Source of the DNA: JAXDBM01 sp963709485
Lineage (GTDB): Bacteria; Desulfobacterota; Syntrophia; Syntrophales; Fen-1087
Direction: 5' to 3'
NCBI GenBank assembly: GCA_963709485.1
Contig: CAVPWE010000005.1
Span: 496,001 to 560,000, forward strand
Length of the DNA stretch: 64,000 nt
The translations under genes were made by a program, and so were the position numbers. The notes beneath the pieces were generated by a model, which was not told the origin of the DNA, did not search any database, and saw only the letters and a program-made list of their open reading frames with translations. Below, one piece after another: positions 1 through 9,553 of this stretch (its first letter is position 1; the number at the start of each line of letters is the position of its first letter).

Positions 1-1287
1 CGCCTCGTTTCCGGAGCCGCTGAAGGCGCGGATCCCGATGTCCTCGTTTTCCGCAAAGACCAGGAGCTGCGTGCCCAGGTTTCCGGACTGGGCAACCAGT
101 GAAATGGACCCGGGTTTCGGCCAGGTGTGGGTTCCGGTGCAGTAAAAGGAAAGATGAGGGTTGCAGATGCCCATCGTGTTGGGCCCCAGAATGAGAATGC
201 CCGCCGCACGGGCTTCCTGGACCAGCTCCTGTTCCATTTGGCGCCCCTTCTCGCCCGTCTCGCTGAATCCGGAGGTGATCAGCAGCATGTATCGGATGCC
301 CTTGGCTTTCAGGTCCGGAATCAGGGCCTTGACTTTGGCGGCAGGAACAGTGACCACTGCGAGGTCGACGGCATCGGGAATGTCCATGACGGTTTTGTAG
401 ACAGGCCGGCCGGCAATGTCCGCTCCCCTGGGATTGACCAGGTAAATGCCTCCCTTGTATCCGCCGGCGACGAGGATGGAAAAAAGATTGTGCCCCCATT
501 TTCCGAATTCGGCGGATGCTCCCACGAAGGCAACGGAACGGGGATAGAAGAGGCGTCCGATCGCCCGAGGATCAACGGGAGGACGGTCCGTGTGCGGAAT
601 GGGACGCTCGCCGATAATGACCAACGCGTCCACAGCGGCAACCCGCCCGTCGGCGCCGATCAGAAGGGGATTGACATCCACTTCCGTCACATCGATCAGC
701 TCCACGGCCAGGCGGGAGAGCCCGACCAGCGTCTGAACGAGCTGCTGCCGGTCCGCCGGCTGCTCGCCGCGGAAGGGCCCCAGCAGTTTTGACGACCGCA
801 GCTCATCGACCATCTGTCCGGCCTGCGCCGCATCCACCGGAGCAATACGGAAGACCACGTCATCAAGCGCCTCCGTGAAAACGCCGCCCAGACCGAACAT
901 GACGCAGGGTCCGAACTGGGAGTCGCTGAATATCCCGGCCACGAACTCGCGCCTTCCCGCGACAAGCGGCTGAAGGAGCATCCCTTCCAGGTCCGCACCC
1001 GCCGCTGCAGCAATCTGCCGCGCAGCCTTCCGTACCGCCGTCTGGTTTTGCAGATTGATCTTGACCAGACCGCGCTCCGTCTTGTGGGTGAGCTTTGCCC
1101 CCAAGCCCTTCAGGACGACGGGGAAACCGATTTCCTTCGCCCGCCGCACCGCTTCGGTTTCGTTTTCGACAACCCACTCCTCAACGGCGGGAATCCCGTA
1201 ATGACTCAACACCCGCCTGGATTCCGCCTCGGTCAGCGCGCTCCGCCCCTCATTCTTCGCTTTCTTAATTAATTCGATTGGTTCCAT
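1..1287 (-). CDS. Acyl-CoA synthetase (ADP-forming), 5' part only
   Basis: The frame on the minus strand is open from an ATG at 1287 to the window edge, so only the N-terminal 429 residues are present. The first ~230 residues read as the ATP-grasp (beta-type) domain: an N-terminal segment with ALTEAESRRVLSHYGIPAVE, then GFPVVLKG and a VDVNPLL end motif. A CoA-binding (alpha-type) domain follows (FVGASAEFGKWGHN, VAQSGNLGTQ). This beta-then-alpha order is a fused acetate/acyl-CoA ligase that makes ATP from acyl-CoA. In fermentative and syntrophic anaerobes this is the usual route from acyl-CoA to acid plus ATP. Substrate cannot be told from sequence. The 3' end lies outside the window. Confidence 0.88.
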   Translation of the reverse strand, partial: MEPIELIKKAKNEGRSALTEAESRRVLSHYGIPAVEEWVVENETEAVRRAKEIGFPVVLKGLGAKLTHKTERGLVKINLQNQTAVRKAARQIAAAAGADLEGMLLQPLVAGRREFVAGIFSDSQFGPCVMFGLGGVFTEALDDVVFRIAPVDAAQAGQMVDELRSSKLLGPFRGEQPADRQQLVQTLVGLSRLAVELIDVTEVDVNPLLIGADGRVAAVDALVIIGERPIPHTDRPPVDPRAIGRLFYPRSVAFVGASAEFGKWGHNLFSILVAGGYKGGIYLVNPRGADIAGRPVYKTVMDIPDAVDLAVVTVPAAKVKALIPDLKAKGIRYMLLITSGFSETGEKGRQMEQELVQEARAAGILILGPNTMGICNPHLSFYCTGTHTWPKPGSISLVAQSGNLGTQLLVFAENEDIGIRAFSGSGNEA

Positions 1288-1367
1288 ATCAAGAGGAAGT
1301 CTTTCTTGCGTGAAATTTGCGCGGTACTTATCACAGGCCTGCCGGAATCGCAACCGGAGGCGATCGT

Positions 1368-2351
1368 TCATCCGATCATGGCATAGTAGGATTTGCCGTC
1401 CCGTGTCTCTTCTCGCACCAGGCCCTCATGCACCAGCTCCAGAAGATGGACGTAGGTTTCGTTGATGGCGAGAAACTGGTCGAATTCGGGAAGTTCCGGC
1501 CCGAAAAGATCGATGGACACCTGACAGGCTGTTTTCAGTGAGCCCCTGACGGATGCCAGGGTCAGTCCCTTGCGTTCCCGATGATGTTCCTTGATTTCTT
1601 CAATCCGCTCCCGGAAGTGTGTGAAAGGCTGGCCGTGGGCCGGACAGACCAGACGGACGGGAAGGTCCTGCATTTCCGTCAAGGATTCCACAAAACGGCT
1701 CAGGGGATGAAAGGAGGGCTCGAAAAGATCCGGGCTGAGGTTCGGCGTGATGTCCGGCAGGATGTGATCGCCGGCAATCAGAAGGCCCTGCTCCCGGAAC
1801 AGGAAGCAACTGTGACCGGTGCTGTGTCCGGGAGCGGACAGGACTTCGAGCGTCCAGTCTCCGATGGCGTGTGTCTGGCCGTGCTTCAACGCCCGGTCCA
1901 GCGCAAATGAACCGGTCATCTTCCTGAAGCTTTTCATGATGGCGGCGAGGATGGCAAGGGCCTCCTCCCCCAGGCCGTGGCGCAGATAGAAATCCCTCAT
2001 GGCCTGGATCATGAGCGCTTCCCGGTTGGACATGGCGATAAATTCGTAGTCGGTGTCCGACATCAGAATTTCCGCACCCGACTCCGCCTTGATCCGGCCT
2101 GCCATGCCGCAGTGGTCTCCGTGACGGTGGCTGATGAAGATCCGGTCGATGTCCCGAATCGACCGGTCGATTCTCTTCAAAGCGGTTTCAAGGACGGAAA
2201 AGGTTTCCGGGGTATCGAGCCCCGTGTCAAAAAGGGCGACCTTGCCCTGATGCAGCAGTGCATACACATGCACATGCTTCAGCCGGAAGGGCATGGGCAG
2301 GGTAATGATGTAAAGATTTCGGGTGATTTCCTTGATCATATGAAAATGCAT
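1368..2351 (-). CDS. MBL-fold metallo-hydrolase
   Basis: A 327-residue protein of the metallo-beta-lactamase superfamily. The metal-binding motif HRHGDH is near residue 96, with further ligand histidines in APGHSTGHS and CPAHGQ and an aspartate in IAGDHIL. The C-terminal ~60 residues look like the winged-helix tail common in this subgroup (glyoxalase II / LACTB2-like). I chose the ATG at 2351 because a GAAAGA stretch lies about 6 bases upstream; the alternative ATG at 2339 has no visible ribosome site. It lies between the acyl-CoA synthetase and a divergent membrane protease. Substrate is unknown; thioesterase-like or glyoxalase-like hydrolysis is a family-based guess. Confidence 0.85.
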   Translation of the reverse strand: MHFHMIKEITRNLYIITLPMPFRLKHVHVYALLHQGKVALFDTGLDTPETFSVLETALKRIDRSIRDIDRIFISHRHGDHCGMAGRIKAESGAEILMSDTDYEFIAMSNREALMIQAMRDFYLRHGLGEEALAILAAIMKSFRKMTGSFALDRALKHGQTHAIGDWTLEVLSAPGHSTGHSCFLFREQGLLIAGDHILPDITPNLSPDLFEPSFHPLSRFVESLTEMQDLPVRLVCPAHGQPFTHFRERIEEIKEHHRERKGLTLASVRGSLKTACQVSIDLFGPELPEFDQFLAINETYVHLLELVHEGLVREETRDGKSYYAMIG

Positions 2352-2516
2352 GGGTTGTCTTTCATATCCGTTATCCTATTGTCAAGCGAAAAAGGGCTTT
2401 TTTGATTGACAGGCCCTTGCGCTTATGAAAGAAAGTCGCCGATATGTGAGGGCGCCCCGCAGAAAATCCCCTTGAAAAAGCGCCGCGGGACATCAAGACA
2501 CCGGAAGCATCCCGCC

Positions 2517-3788
2517 ATGATTCAATTCAACGCACTGATGATCCTGTTCCTGGCCGCGTTTGTCTCCGTCGCCCTCTTGCGGCGTCTCCTGACGGCCGTC
2601 AATATCCGGCACCTTCACCGCCACGGTCACGAAGTCCCGGAAGCCTTTGCCGGAGAGATCGACGGTGAAACCCTCACGAAAATGAGCCGCTACACGGCGG
2701 AATCGTCAAAATTCGGGATCCTGGAGGGTTTTTTCGACGACCTGGTCACGCTGGCGATCCTGTTGAGCGGGTTTCTTCCCTGGCTGACCGGCCATATCCT
2801 GCCTTGGAAGGCGCATTTCGTCGCATCCGGCCTGATGTTCTTCATGGTGCTTTTCCTGATCAGTTTCCTCCTGGGCGTCCCGTTCAGCCTGTATCAGACC
2901 TTCGTGATTGAAAAGAAATATGGATTCAGCACCGTGACCCCGGCGCTTTGGATCAGCGATCTTTTGAAGAACCTTTTGATTTCGACGATTTTGCTCGTGA
3001 TTCTCCTGGGCGCTTTTCTGGCGTTGATGCATTATGCCGAAAAGACCTGGTGGCTCTGGGCCTGGATGGTCTTTGCCTCCTTTCAGCTTCTGATGCTCTG
3101 GCTTTATCCCGTTGTGATTGCCCCGCTCTTCAACAAGTATGAGCCGGTCCGGGATGAGGCCCTGAAAGAAGCCATCGTTGACATGATGGCAAAGGCCGGC
3201 TTGAAAACGGAAGGCGTCTATCAGGTGGATGAGGGGAAACGGAGCCGGCACACCAATGCCTATTTCACCGGTATCGGCAAAACCAAGCGCATTGTCCTCT
3301 ACGACACGCTCCTGACCTCGCACAGCCGCGACGAGATCCTGGCGATCCTGGCCCATGAGATCGGGCACTGGAAGAAGAAGCACATCCTCATGCAGCTTGC
3401 ATTCATGGAAACGGCCTCACTGGCCGTATTCTACATCATTTACCGCATCATCGACTGGCCCCTGCCCTATCAGACCTTCGGTTTCGACCAGCCGATTCCC
3501 TACGCGGGACTGCTTCTTCTGGCGGCGCTTTTCGGACCGTTCACGTTTTTCCTGACCCCTCTGGGGACGGCGGTGCTCCGCAAGTTCGAGCGGGACGCGG
3601 ACCATTACAGCTACGCCCTGACCGGCTCCACGCAGGCGCTTCGCAGCGCCCTGAAACGCCTTGCCAAGGACAACCTGGCCAACCTTCACCCCCATCCCCT
3701 TTATGCCTGGTTCTACTATTCCCACCCCCCGCTGACGGAGCGGATCATGAATCTTCGGGACATGGAAAAACGCCAAAAAGCGCCTTGA
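2517..3788 (+). CDS. M48 family membrane metallopeptidase (Ste24/CAAX-protease-like)
   Basis: A 423-residue multi-spanning protein. The zinc-binding motif HEIGHWKKKH is at about residue 280 and the third ligand region ERDADHYS about 80 residues later. The N-terminal half has several hydrophobic segments plus the conserved GFFDDL and EKKYGFST motifs, which is typical of the Ste24 branch (N-terminal M48 extension) rather than the shorter HtpX. The frame is open back to 2406, but that extension is basic and unconserved in character; the ATG at 2517 begins directly with a membrane segment. Bacterial members act in membrane protein quality control, but the true substrate here is unknown. Confidence 0.9.
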   Translation: MIQFNALMILFLAAFVSVALLRRLLTAVNIRHLHRHGHEVPEAFAGEIDGETLTKMSRYTAESSKFGILEGFFDDLVTLAILLSGFLPWLTGHILPWKAHFVASGLMFFMVLFLISFLLGVPFSLYQTFVIEKKYGFSTVTPALWISDLLKNLLISTILLVILLGAFLALMHYAEKTWWLWAWMVFASFQLLMLWLYPVVIAPLFNKYEPVRDEALKEAIVDMMAKAGLKTEGVYQVDEGKRSRHTNAYFTGIGKTKRIVLYDTLLTSHSRDEILAILAHEIGHWKKKHILMQLAFMETASLAVFYIIYRIIDWPLPYQTFGFDQPIPYAGLLLLAALFGPFTFFLTPLGTAVLRKFERDADHYSYALTGSTQALRSALKRLAKDNLANLHPHPLYAWFYYSHPPLTERIMNLRDMEKRQKAP

Positions 3789-3841
3789 TTTTCCTCCGTG
3801 AATGATTAAAATATCGCCAAATTCCCCTGAGAGGATATTCC

Positions 3842-4333
3842 ATGCCCATCTACGAGTTCTATTGCCGCAAGTGCAACACGGTCTACAGCTTCTTCGCCAG
3901 ATCGGCCAATACGGACAGGATCCCGAACTGTCCGAAGTGCAGAAGGGTGAAGCTGAAGCGGCAGATGTCCATTTTTGCCAGGGTGTCCGGCGGCAAGGAC
4001 GAAGGGGCCGGCGACGACATGCCGCCGATCGACGAGGCGAAAATGGAAAAGGCGATGGCCATGCTGGCCGGCGAGGCCGAAAAAATCAGTGAAGACGACC
4101 CCCGGCAGGCGGCATCTCTGATGCGGAAGCTTTCCGAAACCACGGGAATGAGCCTGGGACCGGGCATGGAGGAGGCCCTGAGGCGACTTGAACGCGGCGA
4201 GGACCCGGAGCAGATCGAGGCCGAAATGGGGGATCTGCTGGAAGGGGAAGAACCCTTCACCTTTGAACAGAAGGGGAAAAAAGGCTCCCGGAAAGCGAAG
4301 CCCAAGGTGGATGAAACCCTTTATGACCTGTAA
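3842..4333 (+). CDS. FmdB-type zinc ribbon protein
   Basis: The N-terminus (MPIYEFYCRKCNTVYSF, then NCPKC) is the FmdB regulatory-protein zinc ribbon with two CxxC knuckles. The remaining ~110 residues are charged, Glu- and Lys-rich and low in hydrophobics, and form no domain I recognise. The family is widespread in anaerobes and often annotated as a putative regulator, but its function is unproven. It lies 53 bases after the M48 protease gene on the same strand, with a GAGAGG-like site ahead of the ATG, and is followed by a ferredoxin gene, so the three may share a transcript. Confidence 0.8.
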   Translation: MPIYEFYCRKCNTVYSFFARSANTDRIPNCPKCRRVKLKRQMSIFARVSGGKDEGAGDDMPPIDEAKMEKAMAMLAGEAEKISEDDPRQAASLMRKLSETTGMSLGPGMEEALRRLERGEDPEQIEAEMGDLLEGEEPFTFEQKGKKGSRKAKPKVDETLYDL

Positions 4334-4441
4334 AAAAACCGCCGCAGGGGAAGCCGGACCATCTCGCTTTCGCCGGTCAGATTTGCCATGGCGCTGCGCG
4401 CCCCGAACCCGGGGATCGCGATCGTTCGCACAGGCCCTGCC

Positions 4442-4630
4442 GTGAGAGTCAAAATCAACAAGCAGCTCTGCATCGGCTGTGAAGCCTGCGTCAATCACTG
4501 CCCCGACGTCTTCATGATCTGGGGGATGTACATGAAAGCGGAATTCGAAGTCCCCCGTCCGGAAAAATACCGGGACTCCGTGCTGGAAGCCGCCGGCCTC
4601 TGCCCGAAACGGGCGATATCCGTCGACTGA
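4442..4630 (+). CDS. Single-cluster ferredoxin
   Basis: A short acidic protein with one CIGCEACVNHCP motif and a distant Cys-Pro (GLCPKRAI), giving the four ligands of a single [4Fe-4S] cluster. The spacing of the N-terminal cysteines fits the Thermotoga/Desulfovibrio ferredoxin I type. The frame extends to an ATG at 4388, but the family normally begins a few residues before the first cysteine (V-x-V-x-x-x-x-C). I therefore favour the GTG at 4442, giving 62 residues. It is a soluble one-electron carrier; the partner enzymes are not indicated by the neighbours. Confidence 0.85.
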   Translation: MRVKINKQLCIGCEACVNHCPDVFMIWGMYMKAEFEVPRPEKYRDSVLEAAGLCPKRAISVD

Positions 4631-4702
4631 GGGAATCCGCAACCCTGATCAAGGCCGGCTCCTCTTTCAAGTGTATTCCTTTTTTAATTCCCCGATCCCT
4701 TT

Positions 4703-5320
4703 CTAAATGTCAAGCAGCTCCACCGGATTGTCCACCAGGAAATCCGGCTCCGCCGCCGCCAGCTTTTCCCGGCTGTGCCAGCCCCAGGTCACGGCCACCG
4801 TCCGCACTCCGGCCGCCCGCCCTTCCCGGATGTCCCCCGCCGTATCTCCGACATAGTACGTCCTGCTCGGGTCAATCTTGAAACGTTCCATCGCATAGAC
4901 GATCTTTTCCTTCTTGCTGAACCGGACATCGGCCCCCAGGATATCCTGAAAACAGAAGTCGAACTGAATGCGGGCGAGGACATTTTTGATGGCCTTCGTG
5001 AAATTGGATGAAATCACCAGGAGAACGTGACGCCTGCAGAGGCGGTCCAGTACCGGCATGATGGGATGGAAGGGCTTCATCTTGCCGTAATCGACCACGT
5101 CGCGGGTCTCGTCGGCCGCCTTCATGAACGCCGCCAGATCGACCCCTTTTGCCGCCATGGCCTCGTAGAAATTATGGTCGAACAGGTCCAGGTAATCGGC
5201 CCGGTTGCGGATGATCGGCGTGCCGATCCTTTCCAGGCACAGCCGGACCGTCTGCTCGTATACATCCAGCGAGTCCACAAGAACGCCGTCGAAGTCAAAA
5301 AGAAAGAGCTTTTTCACCAT
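4703..5320 (-). CDS. HAD-superfamily phosphatase
   Basis: A 205-residue hydrolase with HAD motif I at its N-terminus (FLFDFDGVLVDS), motif II around VISSNF, a lysine near FSKKEK and motif IV as YYVGDTAGDIREG. It resembles the phosphoglycolate-phosphatase/beta-phosphoglucomutase group. The ATG at 5320 overlaps the stop codon of dctM by 7 bases, so it is translationally coupled to the TRAP transporter genes. The longer frame to 5410 lies wholly inside dctM and is unlikely to be used. The substrate is unknown; coupling to the transporter suggests a phosphorylated product of the imported compound, which is inference. Confidence 0.85.
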   Translation of the reverse strand: MVKKLFLFDFDGVLVDSLDVYEQTVRLCLERIGTPIIRNRADYLDLFDHNFYEAMAAKGVDLAAFMKAADETRDVVDYGKMKPFHPIMPVLDRLCRRHVLLVISSNFTKAIKNVLARIQFDFCFQDILGADVRFSKKEKIVYAMERFKIDPSRTYYVGDTAGDIREGRAAGVRTVAVTWGWHSREKLAAAEPDFLVDNPVELLDI

Positions 5321-6621
5321 TTTGCCATGGTCTCCGGAAGATAAAGGGCAATCTCGGGGAAGGCGATCAGCAGGAGCATGCAGACCGCCATGGCCGCAAA
5401 GAAAGGCCATACCCCCCTGAAGATCGTATAAAGGGGCACATCCCGGGCCACGCCGCTGATGACGAAAACGTTCAGGCCCACGGGCGGCGTGATCAGGCCC
5501 ATTTCCAGAAGCAGCGTCATCATGACGCCGAACCAGACGGGATCGAAACCCAGCTCCATGACCAGGGGGTAAACGATCGGCAGGGTGAGGATCATGATGG
5601 CCAGGCCGTCCATCAGGCAGCCCAGGATGATGTAGACCAGGCAGATCAGCAGCAGCACCGCATACCGGCTGATGCCCAGCCCGGCAACCCAGGCGGTGAG
5701 CTGGTCCGTCATCTGGCTGACCGTCAGGAAATACCCGAAGATGTTGGCGCCGATCAGGATCGTGAAAATCATGCCCGTGGTCAGCGTGGTTTCCAGCAGG
5801 GCGTCCTTCAGGGCCTGTTGTTTCAACCTCCCCTTGACCCAGGTGATCGCAAGGGCCCCGAAGGCCCCCATGCCGGCCGCCTCGGTGGCGGTGAACCAGC
5901 CTGCATACAGGCCGCCGATGATCAGCAGGAAAAGGGCGAGCACCCCCCAGGTGTCTTTCAGCGAGCGGATCTTCTCCTTCAGGGGAAACGACGGCCCGGG
6001 GGGGGCCAGGGCCGGGTTCCGTCGCGTCACGATGTAGATGGCCGCCATGAAAAGCCCGCTCAGGATCAGCCCCGGGAGGATCCCTGCGACAAAGAGCTTC
6101 CCGATGGACTGTCCCGTCAGAATCCCGTAGATGATCATCACCGTGCTGGGCGGGATGAGGATGCCCAGCGTCCCGCCGGCCGCGATGCAGCCCGTCGCCA
6201 GGGCGTCATCGTACTTGAAGCGCTTCATCTCCGGCAGGGCCACCAGTCCCATCGTCGCCGCCGTGGCCATGGAGGATCCCGATACGGCCGAGAAGCAGGC
6301 ACAGGCGCCGATGCTTGCCATCGCCAGTCCTCCGGGCAGAGCGCCAAGCCAGCGATAGGCGGCCTGGTAAAGGTCGAATCCCATCCGGGATTGGCTGGCG
6401 AACTGCCCCATGAGAATGAACAGCGGAATGACGGTCAGGGTATAGGAAGCCGCCGTCTTGTAGGTCGCCAGGGCCAGCATGGAAAACCCGGCCGCAAAGG
6501 TGGACAGCAGCGAAAACCCCAGAAACCCCACCAGGGCCATGCTGAAGCCGATCGGCACGCGGAGCATCAGCAGCAGGATCATGCAGGCAATGCCGGCCAG
6601 CCCGAGGGTCAGGGGTTCCAC
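5314..6621 (-). CDS. dctM: TRAP transporter large permease (DctM)
   Basis: A 435-residue polytopic membrane protein with the DctM family features: LRVPIGFSMALVGF near the start, IGACACFSAVSGSSMATAATMG, and GCIAAGGTLGILIPPS. A later segment reads CLVYIILGCLMDGLAIMILT and the end LLEMGLITPPVGLNVFVI. I chose the GTG at 6621 because it gives the family's usual N-terminus and overlaps the dctQ stop by 13 bases, as is common in TRAP operons. It is the Na+-driven transmembrane channel subunit. The reading frame happens to stay open upstream into dctP because of a frameshift there; this is not a fusion protein. Confidence 0.93.
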   Translation of the reverse strand: MEPLTLGLAGIACMILLLMLRVPIGFSMALVGFLGFSLLSTFAAGFSMLALATYKTAASYTLTVIPLFILMGQFASQSRMGFDLYQAAYRWLGALPGGLAMASIGACACFSAVSGSSMATAATMGLVALPEMKRFKYDDALATGCIAAGGTLGILIPPSTVMIIYGILTGQSIGKLFVAGILPGLILSGLFMAAIYIVTRRNPALAPPGPSFPLKEKIRSLKDTWGVLALFLLIIGGLYAGWFTATEAAGMGAFGALAITWVKGRLKQQALKDALLETTLTTGMIFTILIGANIFGYFLTVSQMTDQLTAWVAGLGISRYAVLLLICLVYIILGCLMDGLAIMILTLPIVYPLVMELGFDPVWFGVMMTLLLEMGLITPPVGLNVFVISGVARDVPLYTIFRGVWPFFAAMAVCMLLLIAFPEIALYLPETMAKW

Positions 6622-7094
6622 GTCTTCCTGAGCTCCCTGACGTCCGTCAGGCATTTGACCAGCAGGACAATCGCCAGAAAGGCGCATCCCGCGGCCGCCG
6701 CGTAAACAAAGGGATAGCGGGGAATCAAGAGGTCCACCGTGGCCTCGTGGGAACCCAGGATGGCCTGTGCGTAAACCAGCAGAGACACCGTTGCCAGCCC
6801 GAAAAAGACAGCGCAGACCAGACGGGTGAGCATTGCCCATACCAGGCGGATCCGGGGGCTCATGTATTTCGCGATGAGATCGACGGTGATATTTCGCTCC
6901 AGCATCTCGACACGGCCCAGAGAAAAAAAGACCACGCCGACCATCATGAACTCGGTCAGCTCGAGCGTCCCGAGGATCCCCCTGCTCAGGATCTTTCGCA
7001 ATGCCACGTCCGCCACCGTCAGCAGCATCATGGCGAAGAGGATCACGGCGGCAAAGCGGTTCAAAAGGTCTGTTGCGTCGCCTAATTTCTTCAT
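6609..7094 (-). CDS. dctQ: TRAP transporter small permease (DctQ)
   Basis: A 161-residue protein with four hydrophobic segments and the DctQ pattern: AVILFAMMLLTVADVALRKI in the first helix, then FMMVGVVFFSLG followed by the RNITVDL motif. It lies between dctP and dctM. Its ATG overlaps the expected dctP stop (ATGA) and its end overlaps dctM, so all three proteins are coupled. Together they form a tripartite ATP-independent transporter for an organic acid. The exact ligand cannot be read from the sequence. Confidence 0.92.
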   Translation of the reverse strand: MKKLGDATDLLNRFAAVILFAMMLLTVADVALRKILSRGILGTLELTEFMMVGVVFFSLGRVEMLERNITVDLIAKYMSPRIRLVWAMLTRLVCAVFFGLATVSLLVYAQAILGSHEATVDLLIPRYPFVYAAAAGCAFLAIVLLVKCLTDVRELRKTWNP

Positions 7095-8127
7095 TTCGGC
7101 TTGTTCTTCGCAGCGGACCGGTGCACCGCCGCGAGCAGCTCCTGGGCGGGCAGGCCGTCCTTCGCGGCCTTTTCAATCCATTCGGCCTCCATTGCCTTGA
7201 CCTCGCGGGCATGAATTTCCTCTTCTCCGCGGCGGAGAGCGTGTGGGTCTTCTGCTGGCCGGCCTCGTTCATCTTTTTCACCAGGTCGTCATCCAGCGAA
7301 TCGTAAAGCCTGGCCGCCCGCAAGCCCCAGGCCTTTCCCGAAGCCTGCTCGATGGCCTTCTTCGCGCTGTCCGGAAGGCTGTTGAATATCTCCTTGTTCA
7401 TGAGAACGGCCATCGGCGCCGTGTAAATGCTCAGCCGCGTGCTGTGCTTGATCAGATCGGCGATCTTGAAGTCATAGACCGCCGACGTCGGCGCAAGCGT
7501 CCCGTCGATGATCTTCTTGTCCAGCGCCATGTGGAGCTCCGACAGGGGCATGCCGACCGGATTGGCGCCCAGCAGCTTCAGGGCCTGGCTCATGGGCGCG
7601 GAGGACGCCCGGATCTTCATGCCCTTGAGCTCGTCCAGGTTCCGGACCGGCCTGGACACGAAGAAAAACTGGCCCGGATCGCAGCTGTAAAGCCACAGGA
7701 CCTTGTAGTCCCTGTAGTCTTCGGCCAGGTACCGGTCGTAAAGGTCATAGAAGACCCGCGTCGTGTGCTCGGCGCTCTCAAAAAGGAAGGGAAGATCAAG
7801 TGCCGACGTCCTCGGAAAGCGTCCCGGGGTATAGGAAGGAACGATAAAGGCGATGTCGGTGACGCCCGTTTTGACCGCTTCCGCGAGCTGCGCGGCGCCG
7901 CCCAGCGTCTCGCTCGGAAAGACCTTGATCTTGACCCGTCCCCCGGTCAGCTCCTCCACTTTCTTGGCAAAGGGCAGAAAGGACTTCTGGTGCTGGATAT
8001 GCAGCGGCGACATGAAATGGGCCATTTTCAGGTAAATGGTCTCGGCCCGGACAGCCGAAGGTCCGATCGCCAGCCACAGGATCGCGGCCAGCGTCATGAC
8101 AACGGACTTGCAAACGATTTTTTTCAT
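7091..8127 (-). pseudogene. dctP: TRAP transporter solute-binding protein (DctP), one-base frameshift
   Basis: Starts at 8127 with a clear signal peptide (MKKIVCKSVVMTLAAILWL, cleavage around VRAET). The DctP fold signatures follow: LPFLFESAEH, LDELKGMKIR, GANPVGMPLSELHMAL and the ligand-binding Arg in KIRAS. Near 7215-7220 one base is missing. The upstream frame then runs into nonsense-like Arg/Pro-rich sequence, while the shifted frame gives a normal C-terminus (EIHAREVKAMEAEWIEKAAK) and stops at 7091 overlapping dctQ. The rest of the operon is intact, so this could be a sequencing error rather than a dead gene. I give the full intended span. Confidence 0.85.
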
Positions 8128-8297
8128 GGTGCATCCTCCCGTCATTGATTCAGCAAGGATTCCTGAAACGGTATAAGGCGCACTTTCTAACCCTTTTTCA
8201 GATTATTGCAACAGGAAAATGAAGCCGCAAAGAAATCCTTGCAATCCCGGCGTGAAATCCCTACACAGGACATATCAACGGAAATAACGGTGATTCC

Positions 8298-9509
8298 ATG
8301 ATCAGGATCGACAGCTACCTGCACCGCACCGTTCTGAGCGATCTCATCCGGCGCTGGATGTACCATGAGGTCTATCCGTCCGACGCGGACCTGATCACCC
8401 GGCTGATCAATTTCAACCATGTGTACGTGGCCCGCTATCTGCACCTTTTTGCCGGGCGGATCTTTCACGAGCTGCACCCCTCCGGTTTGACCAGGCGGCA
8501 CACTTCGCGCAAGGGGGAACTGAAGGACGCCCTGGCCGCCCACCCCCCCTGCCGGAATCCGCGCATCGACGAGCTGATCGGACAATACAGGGCGCACCCG
8601 GAGCGCTACTACCGGGAGACCCCCTTCCACGGCGCCCTTTTCTTCACCTCCCGCGGCGGGGCCGAGGAGTGCGTGGGCGCAAGCCGGATCAAGCGGGTCC
8701 GCAGGCTGGCGGAAAAGGCGGCGCGCCGGATCATCGACCGGATGTTCGACGCCATCAAGCAACATGCCGACGACCTGGCCGAGGAACGGGCGCGGGGGAT
8801 GGGCATTCCCCGCCACCAGCTCTTCACCCCGCCCGAGGAGATGCAGGATGAATTCCTCAGGGCCGAGGAGCGCCTCCTGGAAGACCTGCGCACGGGGCGG
8901 CCGATTCAGGACGGCGGCGACATCGCCATCAGCGACGTGGCCGGAATCAAGGTGATCCTGGAGGCATCCCGTCAGGAGCGCCTCCGGTCCCTGCTCGAAG
9001 ATCTTCCGGACTGCCGGGTCACGGAGGAAGAGCGCCACAGCGGACTCTACAACGCCACGAACCTCATTGTCTGCTACCGGCCCGACCGGGACCGGATCCT
9101 GTCCCGGCCGCTCACCGGCAGGATCCTTGCCGTCATGCAGGCCCGCGGCCTGCATCTGGACCAAGTTCAGAAGGACTTTGTTGACTTTGTCCGGTCCGGC
9201 GAGGCGTCCGTCTCCCTCGAAATCATCGTCTCGGACTATCCGGAAACTTTGGAGAGCGAGATCGGCCGCTGCATGCACGAAGACCGCATTCTCCGGCAGC
9301 GCCTGACCCGCCAGTATCGCGGTCATCTCTCCAAAAACATCGAATATCTGATGGAATATCTCTTCAGCTTCCCGGCGTCGGCGCAGTGCGAGCTGCGCGA
9401 GCTGCCCGTCAGGCTCTGGCACCGCTACCTCCCGGACTATTTCGACGAGGTCCTGAAAGCGCTTTTCCGGCTCCCGTCGAACATCCTGCTGGACGAAGAG
9501 ATCGATTGA
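8298..9509 (+). CDS. Conserved hypothetical protein, possibly a nucleotidyltransferase-like fold
   Basis: A 403-residue soluble protein I do not recognise, starting at an ATG 16 bases after a GGAAATAAC stretch. It is rich in Arg and His, with many charged helices. The central part (DVAGIKVILE around residue 214, then EERHSGLYNATNLIVCYR) faintly resembles the D-x-x-G-x-R core of RelA/SpoT-type nucleotidyltransferase domains. The usual catalytic residues are not all visible, so this is only an impression. It is divergent from the TRAP operon and followed at 44 bases by a flavin-binding-type protein. Codon use matches the chromosomal backbone. Confidence 0.6.
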   Translation: MIRIDSYLHRTVLSDLIRRWMYHEVYPSDADLITRLINFNHVYVARYLHLFAGRIFHELHPSGLTRRHTSRKGELKDALAAHPPCRNPRIDELIGQYRAHPERYYRETPFHGALFFTSRGGAEECVGASRIKRVRRLAEKAARRIIDRMFDAIKQHADDLAEERARGMGIPRHQLFTPPEEMQDEFLRAEERLLEDLRTGRPIQDGGDIAISDVAGIKVILEASRQERLRSLLEDLPDCRVTEEERHSGLYNATNLIVCYRPDRDRILSRPLTGRILAVMQARGLHLDQVQKDFVDFVRSGEASVSLEIIVSDYPETLESEIGRCMHEDRILRQRLTRQYRGHLSKNIEYLMEYLFSFPASAQCELRELPVRLWHRYLPDYFDEVLKALFRLPSNILLDEEID

Positions 9510-9553
9510 ACCGACGAAATTTCCGAAGCTGCGGGACCTGAACAATACAAGTC

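Noticed and set aside
5314..8145. A 943-codon open frame that looks like a DctP-DctM fusion
   Set aside because: The middle reads as Arg/Pro-rich out-of-frame translation of dctQ. A one-base loss in dctP lets the frame run on into dctM; normal dctP, dctQ and dctM genes with overlaps explain the DNA.
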